From Burkholderia plantarii (GTDB taxonomy: Bacteria > Pseudomonadota > Gammaproteobacteria > Burkholderiales > Burkholderiaceae): a stretch of 64,000 nucleotides of DNA. Each line of letters begins with the position of its first letter. Within the stretch, counting starts at the first letter, position 1. The stretch covers positions 1,054,001-1,118,000 of the forward strand of contig NZ_CP007212.1 of assembly GCF_001411805.1 (NCBI RefSeq). The letters are read 5' to 3'. A model generated the notes under the pieces. It was not told the DNA's origin and made no database searches. It worked only from the letters and a program-made list of their open reading frames with translations. Positions 48,744 to 60,123 of this stretch are shown here, piece by piece. Position numbers and translations under genes: made by a program.

Positions 48744-49796
48744 ATGCGGACATTGCTGTTGAATCGCGCCACTTCCGGCTGGACGCGGCTGGCTGCGCTT
48801 GTGCTCTGCGCGGCCGCTTTGCTTTCCGTTCATTCGCACGCCATCGCGCAGCAGCCGGTCGATCCGGCCGCCGGCCCGCAAGCCGCTGCCGCATGGCTCG
48901 ACCGCATCCAGCAGGCCGCGCAGCAGCAAAGCTACGACGGCACGTTCGTGTTCCAGCGCGGCACTTACGTGCAGTCCTCGCGCATCACCCATATCGCCGC
49001 CAAGGGCGGCGAGTACGAGCAGATCGAAAGCCTTGACGGCAAGCCGCGCAAGCTGCTGCGCCACAACGACGATCTCGTCACGTTCGTGCCGGAGCGCCGG
49101 CTCTGTGTGGTCGAGCGCCGCCAGAACCGCGACGCGTTCCCGGCGCTGCTCGGCGCGAGCGGTGCCGAGGTGCTGTCCGTGTACGACCTGAAGCCGCTCG
49201 GCCAGGATCGCGTGGCCGGTGTCGACGCGCAGGTCGCCGAACTGGTGCCGAAGGACGGCTACCGTTACGCCTACAAGCTCTGGACCGACGCGAAGACGGG
49301 CCTGCTGCTGCGTACCCAGACGCTCGATGCCGACGATCACGTGCTCGAACAGGTGGCATTCTCGCAATTGCAGATCGGCCAGGAGAACCCGGCCCAAAAG
49401 ACGGCAATCGCGAACGGCATCCACAATCTGAGCGGCTGCACGGTGGTGCGTCCGCCGGTGCAGTCGGTCGACATCGAATCGCAGGGCTGGCGGATCGCGC
49501 CGAGCGTGGCTGGTTTCCGCAAGATCCGCGAGGTGCGCCGTCCGATGGCCGCGCGCGACGCGAACGAGCCGCCGATTCCGGTCGACCAGGCCGTCTTCAC
49601 CGACGGGCTCGCGACGATCTCGGTATTTCTCGAACCGGCGGAGAAAGGCACGCGCAAGGAAGGCGCGGGCAGCACGGGCGCGACGCACGTGCTGGTGAAG
49701 CGCCGCGGCGATTTCTGGATCACGCTGCTCGGCGAAGTGCCGCCGGCGACGTTGCAGCAGTTCGCGGCTGCCATAGAATACAAGCCTTCGAAGTAA
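48744..49796 (+). CDS. rseB: sigma-E regulatory protein RseB (MucB)
   Basis: 350-aa periplasmic protein that binds the RseA periplasmic domain and senses lipid or lipoprotein signals. Signal peptide to HSHAIAQ near residue 35; then AWLDRIQQAAQQQSYDGTFVFQRGTYVQSSRITH, the typical N-terminal LolA-like domain, and a C-terminal MucB domain (WRIAPSVAGFRKIREVRRPM...VDQAVFTDGLATISVFLEPAE). Begins five bases after rseA. Confidence 0.95.
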   Translation: MRTLLLNRATSGWTRLAALVLCAAALLSVHSHAIAQQPVDPAAGPQAAAAWLDRIQQAAQQQSYDGTFVFQRGTYVQSSRITHIAAKGGEYEQIESLDGKPRKLLRHNDDLVTFVPERRLCVVERRQNRDAFPALLGASGAEVLSVYDLKPLGQDRVAGVDAQVAELVPKDGYRYAYKLWTDAKTGLLLRTQTLDADDHVLEQVAFSQLQIGQENPAQKTAIANGIHNLSGCTVVRPPVQSVDIESQGWRIAPSVAGFRKIREVRRPMAARDANEPPIPVDQAVFTDGLATISVFLEPAEKGTRKEGAGSTGATHVLVKRRGDFWITLLGEVPPATLQQFAAAIEYKPSK

Positions 49797-49813
49797 CCTT
49801 CCGGTTTCCCGAC

Positions 49814-51349
49814 ATGATCAAGTTCACGCTGCGTCCCTGGATGGCCGCGGCGGCGCTGACGGCTTGCCTGCCCGTCGCGTCGCTGGCGGCGCAAACTGCC
49901 GCGTCCGTGCAGGGCGCGTCCGCACCGATCACCGTGCCGGTCGCACCGCCCAGCGCGCCGGCGGCGCGCGCGGCGCTGCCCGATTTCGCGGATCTGGTCG
50001 AGAAGGCCGGCCCGGCGGTCGTGAACATCCGCACCACCGCGACCGTGCCGGCCGACCCGCGCGGTGGCGCGTTCCCGCAGGGGCCGGACGATGGCGACAT
50101 GTCGGAGTTCTTCCGCCGCTTCTTCGGCATTCCGCTGCCGGGGGCGCCGGGCTCGCCCGGCACGCCGAAAAACGCGCCGCCCGACGCGCCCGACACCGAG
50201 CAGAACCGCGGCGTGGGCTCGGGCTTCATCCTGTCGCCGGACGGCTACGTGATGACGAACGCGCACGTGGTCGACGATGCCGACACCATCTACGTCACGC
50301 TGACCGACAAGCGCGAGTTCAAGGCTAGGCTGATCGGCGTGGACGAGCGCACCGACGTGGCGATCGTCAAGATCAACGCGAGCAGCCTGCCGACCGTGGC
50401 GATCGGCGATTCGAACAAGGTGCGCGTGGGCGAGTGGGTGGTCGCGATCGGTTCGCCGTTCGGGCTCGACAATACGGTCACGGCCGGCATCGTCAGCGCG
50501 AAGGGCCGCAACACCGGCGACTACCTGCCGTTCATCCAGACCGACGTGGCGGTCAATCCCGGCAACTCGGGCGGCCCGCTGATCAACATGCAGGGCGAGG
50601 TGATCGGCATCAACTCGCAGATCTACAGCCGCACCGGCGGCTTCATGGGCATTTCGTTCGCAATTCCGATCGACGAGGCGATGCGCGTGGCCGAGCAGCT
50701 GAAGGCCACGGGCAAGGTCACGCGCGGCCGCATTGCGGTGGCGATCGGCGAGGTCACGAAGGACGTGGCCGACTCGATCGGGCTGCCGCGCGCGGAAGGC
50801 GCGCTGGTCAGCAGCGTCGAGGCGGGCGGCCCGGCCGACAAGGCCGGCGTGCAGCCGGGCGACATCATCCTGAAGTTCAACGGCCGCCAGGTGGACGAAG
50901 CCACCGACCTGCCGCGCATGGTCGGCGATACCAAGCCGGGCACCAAGGCGACGCTGACGATCTGGCGCAAGGGCAGCGCGCGCGACCTGCCGATCACGGT
51001 CGCGGAGGTGCCGGCCGAGAATAACGCGCGCACCGACGGCAAGCCGAGCCAGCCCGCCAAGCCGCGCCAGAGCAACGCGCTCGGGCTGACGGTCAGCGAC
51101 CTGACGGCGGACCAGCTGAAGACGGCGAAGGTGCCGAACGGCGTACACGTCGACCTGGCCGAAGGGCCGGCCGCGCGGGCGGGCCTGAAGCGCGACGACA
51201 TCGTGATCCGGGTCGGCGACACCGATATCACCAGCGCGAAGCAGTTCGTCGAGGTCACCTCGAAGCTCGATCCGCAGAAGATGGTCGCGGTGCTGGTGCG
51301 GCGCGGCGACAACACGCAGTTCATCCCGCTGCGGCCGCGGCAGAAGTAG
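49814..51349 (+). CDS. mucD: Do/DegP-family periplasmic serine protease (MucD)
   Basis: 511-aa protease-chaperone for misfolded envelope proteins. Signal peptide to ASLAA near 26. Protease triad His151 (TNAHVV), Asp181 (ERTDVAIVK) and Ser252 (NPGNSGGPL). Two PDZ domains follow, about 305-395 (GALVSSVEAGGPADKAGVQPGDIILKFNG) and 410-505 (GVHVDLAEGPAARAGLKRDDIVIRVG). Position after rseB matches the AlgU-MucABD arrangement of Pseudomonas, where MucD dampens sigma activity. The symbol degP or degQ would be equally defensible. Confidence 0.95.
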   Translation: MIKFTLRPWMAAAALTACLPVASLAAQTAASVQGASAPITVPVAPPSAPAARAALPDFADLVEKAGPAVVNIRTTATVPADPRGGAFPQGPDDGDMSEFFRRFFGIPLPGAPGSPGTPKNAPPDAPDTEQNRGVGSGFILSPDGYVMTNAHVVDDADTIYVTLTDKREFKARLIGVDERTDVAIVKINASSLPTVAIGDSNKVRVGEWVVAIGSPFGLDNTVTAGIVSAKGRNTGDYLPFIQTDVAVNPGNSGGPLINMQGEVIGINSQIYSRTGGFMGISFAIPIDEAMRVAEQLKATGKVTRGRIAVAIGEVTKDVADSIGLPRAEGALVSSVEAGGPADKAGVQPGDIILKFNGRQVDEATDLPRMVGDTKPGTKATLTIWRKGSARDLPITVAEVPAENNARTDGKPSQPAKPRQSNALGLTVSDLTADQLKTAKVPNGVHVDLAEGPAARAGLKRDDIVIRVGDTDITSAKQFVEVTSKLDPQKMVAVLVRRGDNTQFIPLRPRQK

Positions 51350-51356
51350 GCCACGC

Positions 51357-51605
51357 ATGGCGCTCACGTTGTACGGCCGCGGCTGGTGCCACCTGTGCGA
51401 CGAGATGCGCGCCGCGCTGGCACCGCTCGCGACCGAATTCGGCGTGGCCGTCGATTATCTCGACATCGACGCCGATCCGGCGCTTGTCGCGCGCTATGAC
51501 GAGGACGTGCCGGTGTTGCTGCTCGACGGCGTCGAGCTGTGCCGGCATCGCCTCGATCCGCGGTGTGTGCGGACGGCGCTCGAACGTCGCGCGGCGGCTT
51601 GCTGA
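51357..51605 (+). CDS. glutaredoxin-family protein
   Basis: 82-aa thioredoxin-fold protein of the DUF836/YruB-like glutaredoxin group. Redox motif Cys11-His-Leu-Cys14 in YGRGWCHLCDEM; the cis-Pro loop is EDVPVLLLDGVEL. It starts eight bases after the mucD stop, so it is probably co-transcribed. Substrate unknown. Confidence 0.88.
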   Translation: MALTLYGRGWCHLCDEMRAALAPLATEFGVAVDYLDIDADPALVARYDEDVPVLLLDGVELCRHRLDPRCVRTALERRAAAC

Positions 51606-51818
51606 ATCAGGTCGCATGCCGTCGGCGAACCCGGGCGTCAGGGCCTGGGCGTGCCCGCGGCCGGTCATTCCTGCAGGTTTCGTGCCGCGCGGCAGGTCGC
51701 GGCGGCCAAAATGCCGCCCCGGACAGCCCTTTTCGGCTAAAATAGGCTGTTTTTTCACCGACTTACAAGGCGTGCTCCGCAGTCGTCGAGCGCGCCTTTT
51801 TCGCTTGATCGGCACTGA

Positions 51819-53612
<1,794 letters not shown>

Positions 53613-53628
53613 CAGGACTGATCCTTTT

Positions 53629-54525
53629 ATGAATTTCGCATTGATTCTTTTTGTGCTCGTCGTCTTGACGGGTATCGCGTGGGTGCTGGACAAACTGGTG
53701 TTCCTGCCGCGCCGGCGCAAGGCGGCCGACGAGGCCGCCGCCGAGTTCGACCGCCAGCAGGCGCGCGTCGGCGAACGCTTCGTCGACGAGAACGCGGCCG
53801 AGACGCGCGCCAAGCTGCGCGACGACAAGCTGCGTCAGCCGTGGTGGCTCGAGTACACGGCGAGCTTCTTCCCGGTGATCCTGGCGGTGTTCGTGGTCCG
53901 TTCGTTCGTGGTCGAGCCGTTCAAGATCCCGTCGGGTTCGATGGTGCCGACACTGCTGGTCGGTGATTTCATCCTCGTGAACAAGTTCGAGTACGGCCTG
54001 CGCCTGCCGATCGGCAACCAGAAGATTACCCAGGGCAGCCCGCTCTCGCGCGGCGACGTGGTGGTGTTCCGCTATCCGAAGGACGAGTCGGTCGACTACA
54101 TCAAGCGCGTGATCGGCCTTCCCGGCGACACCGTCCAGTACCTCGACAAGAAGCTGACGATCAACGGCCAGCCGGTGCCCGAGACGCCGCTGCCCGACTT
54201 CTTCGACGAAGAGCGCATGAACTATGCGAAGCAGTACGAGGAGACCATCGACGGCACGCGCAAGAACGCGATCCTGAACAATCCGGCCGTGCCGCCGTTC
54301 GTGATGGGCGCCTACGATTTCCCGTACAAGAACAACTGCACGTACAACGAGCACGGTGTGATCTGCAAGGTGCCGCCGGGCCACTACTTCATGATGGGCG
54401 ACAACCGCGACAACAGCGCGGACAGCCGCTACTGGGGCTTCGTGCCCGACAGCGACATCGTCGGCCGCGCGTTCTTCATCTGGATGAACTTCAGCGACCT
54501 GAAGCGGATCGGCTCGTTCCACTGA
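53629..54525 (+). CDS. lepB: signal peptidase I
   Basis: 298-aa inner-membrane leader peptidase. Two N-terminal membrane segments (FALILFVLVVLTGIAWVL and FFPVILAVFVVRSFVV) are joined by a charged cytoplasmic loop. Catalytic Ser104 lies in PSGSMVPTLLVGD and Lys159 in DYIKRVIGLPGD; the family box GDNRDNSADSRYWGFV is near the end. ATG 53629, 17 bases after lepA. It removes signal peptides of exported proteins in the periplasm. Confidence 0.96.
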   Translation: MNFALILFVLVVLTGIAWVLDKLVFLPRRRKAADEAAAEFDRQQARVGERFVDENAAETRAKLRDDKLRQPWWLEYTASFFPVILAVFVVRSFVVEPFKIPSGSMVPTLLVGDFILVNKFEYGLRLPIGNQKITQGSPLSRGDVVVFRYPKDESVDYIKRVIGLPGDTVQYLDKKLTINGQPVPETPLPDFFDEERMNYAKQYEETIDGTRKNAILNNPAVPPFVMGAYDFPYKNNCTYNEHGVICKVPPGHYFMMGDNRDNSADSRYWGFVPDSDIVGRAFFIWMNFSDLKRIGSFH

Positions 54526-54656
54526 GCCGCGCTCGCCAGCATCGCGCGATGGCCGCGCGCGATGCTGGCAAATTACTTCAAGAACCGGCGGTAACACCGC
54601 TTCGACACGCCTTTTCGAGCCCCGCGTCCGCCGCTAGACGGAACCGGCGCCCGCGT

Positions 54657-54662
54657 TATACT
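54657..54662 (+). promoter_or_regulatory. -10 box immediately upstream of rnc
   Basis: TATACT ends seven bases before the rnc ATG, which would put the transcription start at or next to the A of the start codon. There is no Shine-Dalgarno sequence in this short interval. Confidence 0.45.
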
Positions 54663-54669
54663 CCTGCTC

Positions 54670-55956
54670 ATGTCTCAGTCCCAGTTGGAAAGCCGGCTGC
54701 GCTACGAATTCCGCAATGCGGAATTGCTGCGTCAGGCTTTGACCCATCGTAGCCACAGCGCCACGCATAACGAACGGCTCGAGTTTCTCGGCGACTCCGT
54801 TCTGAATTGCGCGGTAGCGGCCCTTTTATTCCAGCGTTTCGGCAAACTGGACGAAGGCGACCTGTCGCGGGTGCGCGCGAACCTCGTCAAGCAGCAGTCG
54901 TTGTACGAGATTGCTCAGGCGCTCAATATTGCCGACGGCCTGCGGCTCGGCGAAGGGGAACTGCGCAGCGGCGGGTTCCGCCGGCCGTCGATCCTCGCGG
55001 ACGCGTTCGAAGCCATCATCGGGGCGGTGTTCCTCGATGGCGGCTTCGAAGCCGCCCAAGGGGTGATCAAGCGCCTCTACATCCCGATCCTCGACCATAT
55101 CGATCCGCGCACGCTCGGCAAGGACGCGAAGACGCTGCTGCAGGAATATCTGCAGGGCCACAAGATCGCGCTGCCGACCTACACGGTCGTGGCTACCCAT
55201 GGTGCGGCGCACAATCAGCAGTTCGAGGTGGAATGCACTGTGCCGAAGCTCGACGTGAAGGTGTCGGGCTCCGGCGCGAGCCGCCGCGCGGCCGAGCAGG
55301 CTGCCGCGAAGAAGGCGCTCGACGAGGTGATGGCGCGCCCGATGGCGGCTGCCAAGTCGAAGCGCTCGAAGAGCGCGCGTGCGTCGAAGAGCGAGCCCGA
55401 GATCGTGCCGGGCGTGAAGGGCGTGCAGGAAGCGCTCGATCTGCGCGCGGCGCCGGAGCACAAGGAGCGCACCGTGATCTCGGTGCCGGGCGCGGCGAAG
55501 GCGCCGGCCGAGGCCGCCGAACGCGGCGCGCCGCCGGTGGCCGTGATTCGCGCGGTCGCGCACGCCGACGCGGCGCCGGAGAAGACCGAGCGCGGCGCGA
55601 AGCCGTCCGCCGCCGACAAGCCCGCGAGCGCCGACAAACCGGCGGCACCCTCCGTGCCGGCTACGCCGGAGAAGCCGGCCCTGGCCGAGCAGCTGGCCGC
55701 CGACCGGCCGATGACGGACCCGGCGCCCGCGGCCGGGCCGCCGGTTCCCGCTGACAAGCCCGCGACCGACAAGTCCGCCGTCGAAAGATCCGCGTCCGCC
55801 GGCAATCCGGTTTCCACCGACAAGGCCGACACCGCGCCGCGCGGTGCGGGCGCGCCGGACCGCACGTTGCGCGTGCGTGACGCCGCGAATGTGGTGCCCG
55901 ACGCGGACGCCGACCTGTCCGTCACGCCATTGCGCGTGGCCGATGCCGGTCGTTGA
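54670..55956 (+). CDS. rnc: ribonuclease III with long disordered tail
   Basis: 428-aa double-strand-specific RNase for rRNA and mRNA processing. The endonuclease domain (1-150) has the signature [12 protein letters not shown] with Glu38 and Asp42, plus Asp111 and Glu114 in [14 protein letters not shown]. The dsRNA-binding domain (about 151-222) includes [20 protein letters not shown] and [21 protein letters not shown]. About 200 further residues are Ala/Pro/Lys/Asp-rich and disordered ([13 protein letters not shown]..., [21 protein letters not shown]). E. coli RNase III is 226 aa. Precedes era, as in many bacteria. Confidence 0.96.
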   Translation: MSQSQLESRLRYEFRNAELLRQALTHRSHSATHNERLEFLGDSVLNCAVAALLFQRFGKLDEGDLSRVRANLVKQQSLYEIAQALNIADGLRLGEGELRSGGFRRPSILADAFEAIIGAVFLDGGFEAAQGVIKRLYIPILDHIDPRTLGKDAKTLLQEYLQGHKIALPTYTVVATHGAAHNQQFEVECTVPKLDVKVSGSGASRRAAEQAAAKKALDEVMARPMAAAKSKRSKSARASKSEPEIVPGVKGVQEALDLRAAPEHKERTVISVPGAAKAPAEAAERGAPPVAVIRAVAHADAAPEKTERGAKPSAADKPASADKPAAPSVPATPEKPALAEQLAADRPMTDPAPAAGPPVPADKPATDKSAVERSASAGNPVSTDKADTAPRGAGAPDRTLRVRDAANVVPDADADLSVTPLRVADAGR

Positions 55957-56016
55957 ACGCCTGATCCCATCCGCGGGCCGCGTCGTGCGGCCCGCCTCGA
56001 ATCGCAGCAGCCTGAT

Positions 56017-56916
56017 ATGAACGCACCCGCCACCCCCGCATTCCGTTGCGGCATGATCGCCATCGTCGGCCGGCCGAACGTCGGCAAGTCGACGCTGATG
56101 AACGCGCTCGTCGGCCAGAAGATCAGCATCACCTCGCGCAAGGCGCAGACCACGCGCCACCGCATCACCGGCATCCACACGCTGCCCGACGCGCAGTACA
56201 TCTTCGTTGACACGCCGGGCTTCCAGACGCGCCACAGCACCGCGCTGAACCGCACGCTGAACCGCACCGTCACCTCGACGCTGACTTCGGTCGACGCGAT
56301 CCTGTTCGTGATCGAGGCCGGCCGCTTCGGCCCGGACGACCAGAAGGTGCTCGACCTGATTCCGCCCAAGGTGCCGACGCTGCTGATCCTCAACAAGCTC
56401 GACCGCATCAACGACAAGTCGACGCTGTTCCCGTTCCTGAAGCAGATGGGCGAGCTGCGCCCGTTCGCCGAGGTGGTGCCGCTGTCGGCCAAGCAGGACG
56501 ACGACATCCGCCGCCTGATGAACACGGTCAAGCCTTACCTGCCCGAGGGCGACCCGATCTACGGCGAGGACGACCTGACCGATCGCAGCTCGCGCTTTCT
56601 CGCGGCCGAGATCCTGCGCGAGAAGGTGTTCCGCTGGACGGGCGACGAGTTGCCGTACACGAGCACCGTGATCATCGACAAGTTCGAGGAGGAGGGGCGC
56701 CTCACGCGCGTGTTCGCGACGATTCTCGTCGAGCGCGATTCGCACAAGGCGATGGTGATCGGCAAGAAGGGCGCCAAGCTCAAGCAGATCAGCACCGAGG
56801 CGCGGCTCGACATGGAGAAGCTGTTCGACGGCCCGGTTTATCTCGAAACCTTCATCAAGGTGAAGAGCGGCTGGGCGGACAACGAAGCGGGGCTGCGTGC
56901 CTATGGGTACGAATGA
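56017..56916 (+). CDS. era: GTPase Era
   Basis: 299-aa ribosome-assembly GTPase binding 16S rRNA. G1 [13 protein letters not shown]2 [12 protein letters not shown]3 DTPGF, G4 NKLD, then the C-terminal KH domain [24 protein letters not shown]. Ends [13 protein letters not shown]. Its last codons overlap the recO start. Confidence 0.97.
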   Translation: MNAPATPAFRCGMIAIVGRPNVGKSTLMNALVGQKISITSRKAQTTRHRITGIHTLPDAQYIFVDTPGFQTRHSTALNRTLNRTVTSTLTSVDAILFVIEAGRFGPDDQKVLDLIPPKVPTLLILNKLDRINDKSTLFPFLKQMGELRPFAEVVPLSAKQDDDIRRLMNTVKPYLPEGDPIYGEDDLTDRSSRFLAAEILREKVFRWTGDELPYTSTVIIDKFEEEGRLTRVFATILVERDSHKAMVIGKKGAKLKQISTEARLDMEKLFDGPVYLETFIKVKSGWADNEAGLRAYGYE

Positions 56917-57757
56917 CGGCAGGCACGACGGCTCCGACGGGGCCGACGAGGTGCCCGTCTCCGTCGTGGAACCGCCGGCCTCCGTGCCGCCCGCCGAGCC
57001 GGCGCGGCCCCGCAAGACGCGCCGCGCCGCGCCGCGCGCATCCGATTTTCGCGTCGCCGAGCAGCCCGGCTTCGTGCTGCACAGCCATCCCTATCGCGAA
57101 ACCAGCCTGATCATCGACGTGCTGACGCGCGACCACGGCCGCGTCGCGCTCGTCGCGAAGGGCGCCAAGCGCCCGCATTCGGCGCTGCGCGGCGTGCTGC
57201 AGACGTTCCAGCCACTCGCGCTGTCGTGGTCCGGCAAGTCGGAGATGCGCACGCTGACGGGCGCGGAGTGGGTGGGCGGGATGCTGCCGCTCGGCGGCGA
57301 CGCGCTGCTCTGCGGGTTCTACGTCAACGAACTGCTGGTCAAGTTCTGCGCGCGCGAGGATCCGTTCCCGGCGCTGTTCCAGCACTACCTGGTGACGCTC
57401 GCGCGGCTTGCCCACGACGAGCCGGCCGTGCAGGTGCTGAGATCGTTCGAGCGCGTGCTGCTGCGCGAGACCGGCTACGCGCGGGCGCTGAACCGGACCG
57501 TGGCGCGCCGCGCCGTCATCGCCGACGGCCGCTATGTGTTCGACCCGGAGCGCGGCGTGCGCGAGGCCGGGGAGGACACACCGTCGCACTGGCCGATCGT
57601 CTCGGGTCAGACATTGCTCGACATGGAGGAGGACGATTACCATCGTGCCCAGACGGTTGCGCAAAGCAAGACGCTGATGCGCTTCCTGCTCAATACCTAT
57701 CTGGGCGGCACGCCACTCGCGACGCGCCAGATCCTCATCGACCTGCAAAACCTATGA
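56903..57757 (+). CDS. recO: DNA repair protein RecO
   Basis: 284-aa RecO, which with RecR loads RecA on SSB-coated DNA. The conserved domain starts at [41 protein letters not shown], with [28 protein letters not shown] and LRETGYA after it. About 50 residues of acidic and Arg/Pro-rich sequence precede the domain. Start at ATG 56903, inside era; a GTG two codons earlier is possible. The stop overlaps the pdxJ start by four bases. Confidence 0.93.
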   Translation: MGTNDGRHDGSDGADEVPVSVVEPPASVPPAEPARPRKTRRAAPRASDFRVAEQPGFVLHSHPYRETSLIIDVLTRDHGRVALVAKGAKRPHSALRGVLQTFQPLALSWSGKSEMRTLTGAEWVGGMLPLGGDALLCGFYVNELLVKFCAREDPFPALFQHYLVTLARLAHDEPAVQVLRSFERVLLRETGYARALNRTVARRAVIADGRYVFDPERGVREAGEDTPSHWPIVSGQTLLDMEEDDYHRAQTVAQSKTLMRFLLNTYLGGTPLATRQILIDLQNL

Positions 57758-58527
57758 GCTTCTTCCTGACCGCGCTGAACGCCATCGATCTTGGCGTCAA
57801 CATCGATCACGTCGCGACGCTGCGCAATGTTCGCGGCACCGCCTATCCGGACCCGATCCGCGCGGCGCTCGCGGCCGAGCAGGCCGGTGCCGACGCGATC
57901 ACGCTGCATCTGCGCGAGGATCGCCGCCACATCCGCGACGCGGACGTGCGCGCGCTGCGCCCGCTGCTCACCACGCGCATGAACCTCGAATGCGCGGTCA
58001 CGCCGGAAATGCTCGACATCACCTGCGAGGTGCGTCCGCACGATGCCTGCCTCGTGCCGGAGAAGCGCGCCGAGCTGACCACCGAGGGCGGGCTCGACGT
58101 GGCCGGCCATTTCGAGGCGGTGCGCGCGGCCTGTCGGCAGCTCGCCGACGCGGGCGTGCGCGTGTCGCTGTTCATCGATCCGGACGAGACCCAGATCCGC
58201 GCGGCCCACGAGGCCGGCGCGCCCGTGGTCGAACTGCACACCGGCGCCTACGCCGAGGCGCGCGAGGCGGCCGCCCAGCAGCGCGAGTACGAGCGCGTGG
58301 TGGCCGCCGTCGACGCCGGCGTCGCGCTCGGCCTCAAGGTCAACGCGGGCCACGGCCTGCACTACACGAACGTGCAGCAGATCGCGGCGATCGACGGCAT
58401 CGTCGAGCTCAATATCGGGCACGCGATCGTCGCGCAGTCGATCTTCACGGGCTGGGACAACGCCGTGCGCGAGATGAAGGCGATCATGGTCGCCGCGCGC
58501 GTGGCGGCGCGCCACGGCGGCCGCTGA
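57754..58527 (+). CDS. pdxJ: pyridoxine 5'-phosphate synthase
   Basis: 257-aa TIM-barrel enzyme of vitamin B6 synthesis, joining 1-deoxyxylulose 5-phosphate and aminoacetone phosphate. Motifs: [82 protein letters not shown]. Starts within the recO stop codon (ATGA); acpS begins ten bases after it. Confidence 0.97.
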   Translation: MSFFLTALNAIDLGVNIDHVATLRNVRGTAYPDPIRAALAAEQAGADAITLHLREDRRHIRDADVRALRPLLTTRMNLECAVTPEMLDITCEVRPHDACLVPEKRAELTTEGGLDVAGHFEAVRAACRQLADAGVRVSLFIDPDETQIRAAHEAGAPVVELHTGAYAEAREAAAQQREYERVVAAVDAGVALGLKVNAGHGLHYTNVQQIAAIDGIVELNIGHAIVAQSIFTGWDNAVREMKAIMVAARVAARHGGR

Positions 58528-58537
58528 GCCCCGCCTC

Positions 58538-58960
58538 ATGGCGATCTACGGCATCGGCACCGACATCGTCCAGGTGAGCCGGATCGCGGCGGTGCTCGAA
58601 CGCACCGACGGCAGGTTCGCGGAGAAGGTGCTCGGCCCCGACGAACTGCGCGTGTTTCATGCGCGCCGCAAGCGCTCCGAGGTGCGCGGCATCGCGTTCC
58701 TCGCGACGCGCTTTTCCGCGAAGGAAGCGTTCTCGAAGGCGATCGGCCTCGGGATGCGCTGGCCGATGACTTGGCGCGCCCTGCAAACCCTCAACGAACC
58801 GAGCGGCCAGCCCTACGTGGTGGCCTCCGGGGAACTGGCCGACTGGCTCGCCGCGCAGCACATCACCGCGCGCGTGACCGTCAGCGACGAACGCGACTAC
58901 GCGGTGTCGTTCGTGGTCGCCGAAGTGCCGGACGCGGCGCCGGCGAGCCTCGCCGGCTGA
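58538..58960 (+). CDS. acpS: holo-ACP synthase
   Basis: 140-aa 4'-phosphopantetheinyl transferase that activates AcpP. Metal-binding Asp in [34 protein letters not shown] carries the family Glu/Lys. Slightly longer than E. coli AcpS because of the C-terminal [15 protein letters not shown]. The stop lies in the first unit of a short tandem repeat. Confidence 0.95.
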   Translation: MAIYGIGTDIVQVSRIAAVLERTDGRFAEKVLGPDELRVFHARRKRSEVRGIAFLATRFSAKEAFSKAIGLGMRWPMTWRALQTLNEPSGQPYVVASGELADWLAAQHITARVTVSDERDYAVSFVVAEVPDAAPASLAG

Positions 58961-59001
58961 TTCTTCCGGCTGAACTCTTCCGGCTGAACTCTTCCGGCTG
59001 A
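58953..59001 (+). repeat. short tandem repeat spanning the acpS stop
   Basis: Four copies of CCGGCTGA spaced 13, 14 and 14 bases apart; the two middle units are identical 14-mers (CCGGCTGAACTCTT). Each copy contains a TGA. Confidence 0.9.
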
Positions 59002-59031
59002 TTCTCCCTTTCATTTCACGGACCCGACTCG

Positions 59032-60060
59032 ATGAAACCGACTCCCGGCCCCGTCATGCTCGACGTCGTCGGCACGACGCTCACGCGCGACGACGCGCGA
59101 CGCCTCGCGCATCCGCGCACGGGCGGCGTGATCCTGTTCGCGCGCCACTTCGAGAGCCGCGAGCAGCTGTGCGCGCTGACCGAGGCGATCCGCGCCGTGC
59201 GCGACGACATCCTGATCGCCGTCGATCACGAGGGCGGGCGCGTGCAGCGCTTCCGCACCGACGGCTTCACCGTGCTGCCGGCGATGCGCCGGCTCGGCGA
59301 GCTGTGGGACAAGGACGTGCTGCACGCCACGCGCGCGGCGACCGCGGTCGGCTACGTGCTGGCCGCCGAGCTGCGCGCCTGCGGTATCGATCTCAGTTTC
59401 ACGCCGGTGCTCGATCTCGACTACGGCCGCTCGAAGGTGATCGGCGACCGCGCGTTCCATCGCGATCCGCGCGTCGTCACGCTGCTGGCGAAGAGCCTGA
59501 ACCACGGGCTCGCGCTGGCCGGCATGGCGAACTGCGGCAAGCATTTCCCCGGCCACGGCTACGCCGAGGCCGACTCGCACGTCGCGCTGCCGACCGACGA
59601 CCGCCCGCTCGAGCAGATCCTCAAGCTCGACGCCGCGCCGTATGACTGGCTCGGGCTGGCGCTGGCGGCCGTGATTCCGGCGCACGTGATCTATACGCAG
59701 GTGGATTCGCGACCGGCCGGCTTCTCGTCGATCTGGCTGCAGCGCGTGCTGCGCGAGCGGCTCGGCTTCACGGGCGCGGTGTTCAGCGACGACCTTTCCA
59801 TGGAAGCGGCGCGCGCGGGCGGCACGCTCGCGCAGGCGGCCGACGCGGCGCTCGAGGCCGGCTGCGACATGGTGCTGGTCTGCAACCAGCCGGAAGCGGC
59901 CGAGCGGGTACTTGAGGAGATGATGGTGGAGGTGTCGCCGGAATCGGCACGGCGGATCCGCCGGCTGCGGCCGCGCGGCAAGGCGTCGAACTGGGACAAG
60001 CTGATGCGTCGGCCCGAGTACCAGCGCGCCTGCGCACTGCTGCGCGAGACATTCGGCTGA
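59032..60060 (+). CDS. nagZ: beta-N-acetylhexosaminidase NagZ
   Basis: 342-aa family 3 glycosidase of cell wall recycling, removing GlcNAc from anhydro-muropeptides in the cytoplasm; its products can induce AmpC in other bacteria. Motifs: GVILFARHFESREQL, IAVDHEGGRVQRFRTDGFT, the catalytic loop CGKHFPGHGYAEADSHVALP and VFSDDLSMEAA with the nucleophile Asp. No signal peptide. Starts after the tandem repeat; TTTCACGGACC upstream has no strong Shine-Dalgarno. Confidence 0.95.
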   Translation: MKPTPGPVMLDVVGTTLTRDDARRLAHPRTGGVILFARHFESREQLCALTEAIRAVRDDILIAVDHEGGRVQRFRTDGFTVLPAMRRLGELWDKDVLHATRAATAVGYVLAAELRACGIDLSFTPVLDLDYGRSKVIGDRAFHRDPRVVTLLAKSLNHGLALAGMANCGKHFPGHGYAEADSHVALPTDDRPLEQILKLDAAPYDWLGLALAAVIPAHVIYTQVDSRPAGFSSIWLQRVLRERLGFTGAVFSDDLSMEAARAGGTLAQAADAALEAGCDMVLVCNQPEAAERVLEEMMVEVSPESARRIRRLRPRGKASNWDKLMRRPEYQRACALLRETFG

Positions 60061-60085
60061 GGCCGAAGCCGGAACGCGAACGGCG

Positions 60086-60116
60086 GCGGGCGGCGCGTTT
60101 CACCCGCGCCGCCCGC
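60086..60116. terminator. hairpin between convergent nagZ and response regulator
   Basis: GCGGGCGGCGCG-TTTCACC-CGCGCCGCCCGC is a perfect 12-bp stem with a 7-base loop and no T tract, placed between the two convergent stops. Probably a transcription roadblock or factor-assisted terminator. Confidence 0.5.
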
Positions 60117-60123
60117 GTCGCCG

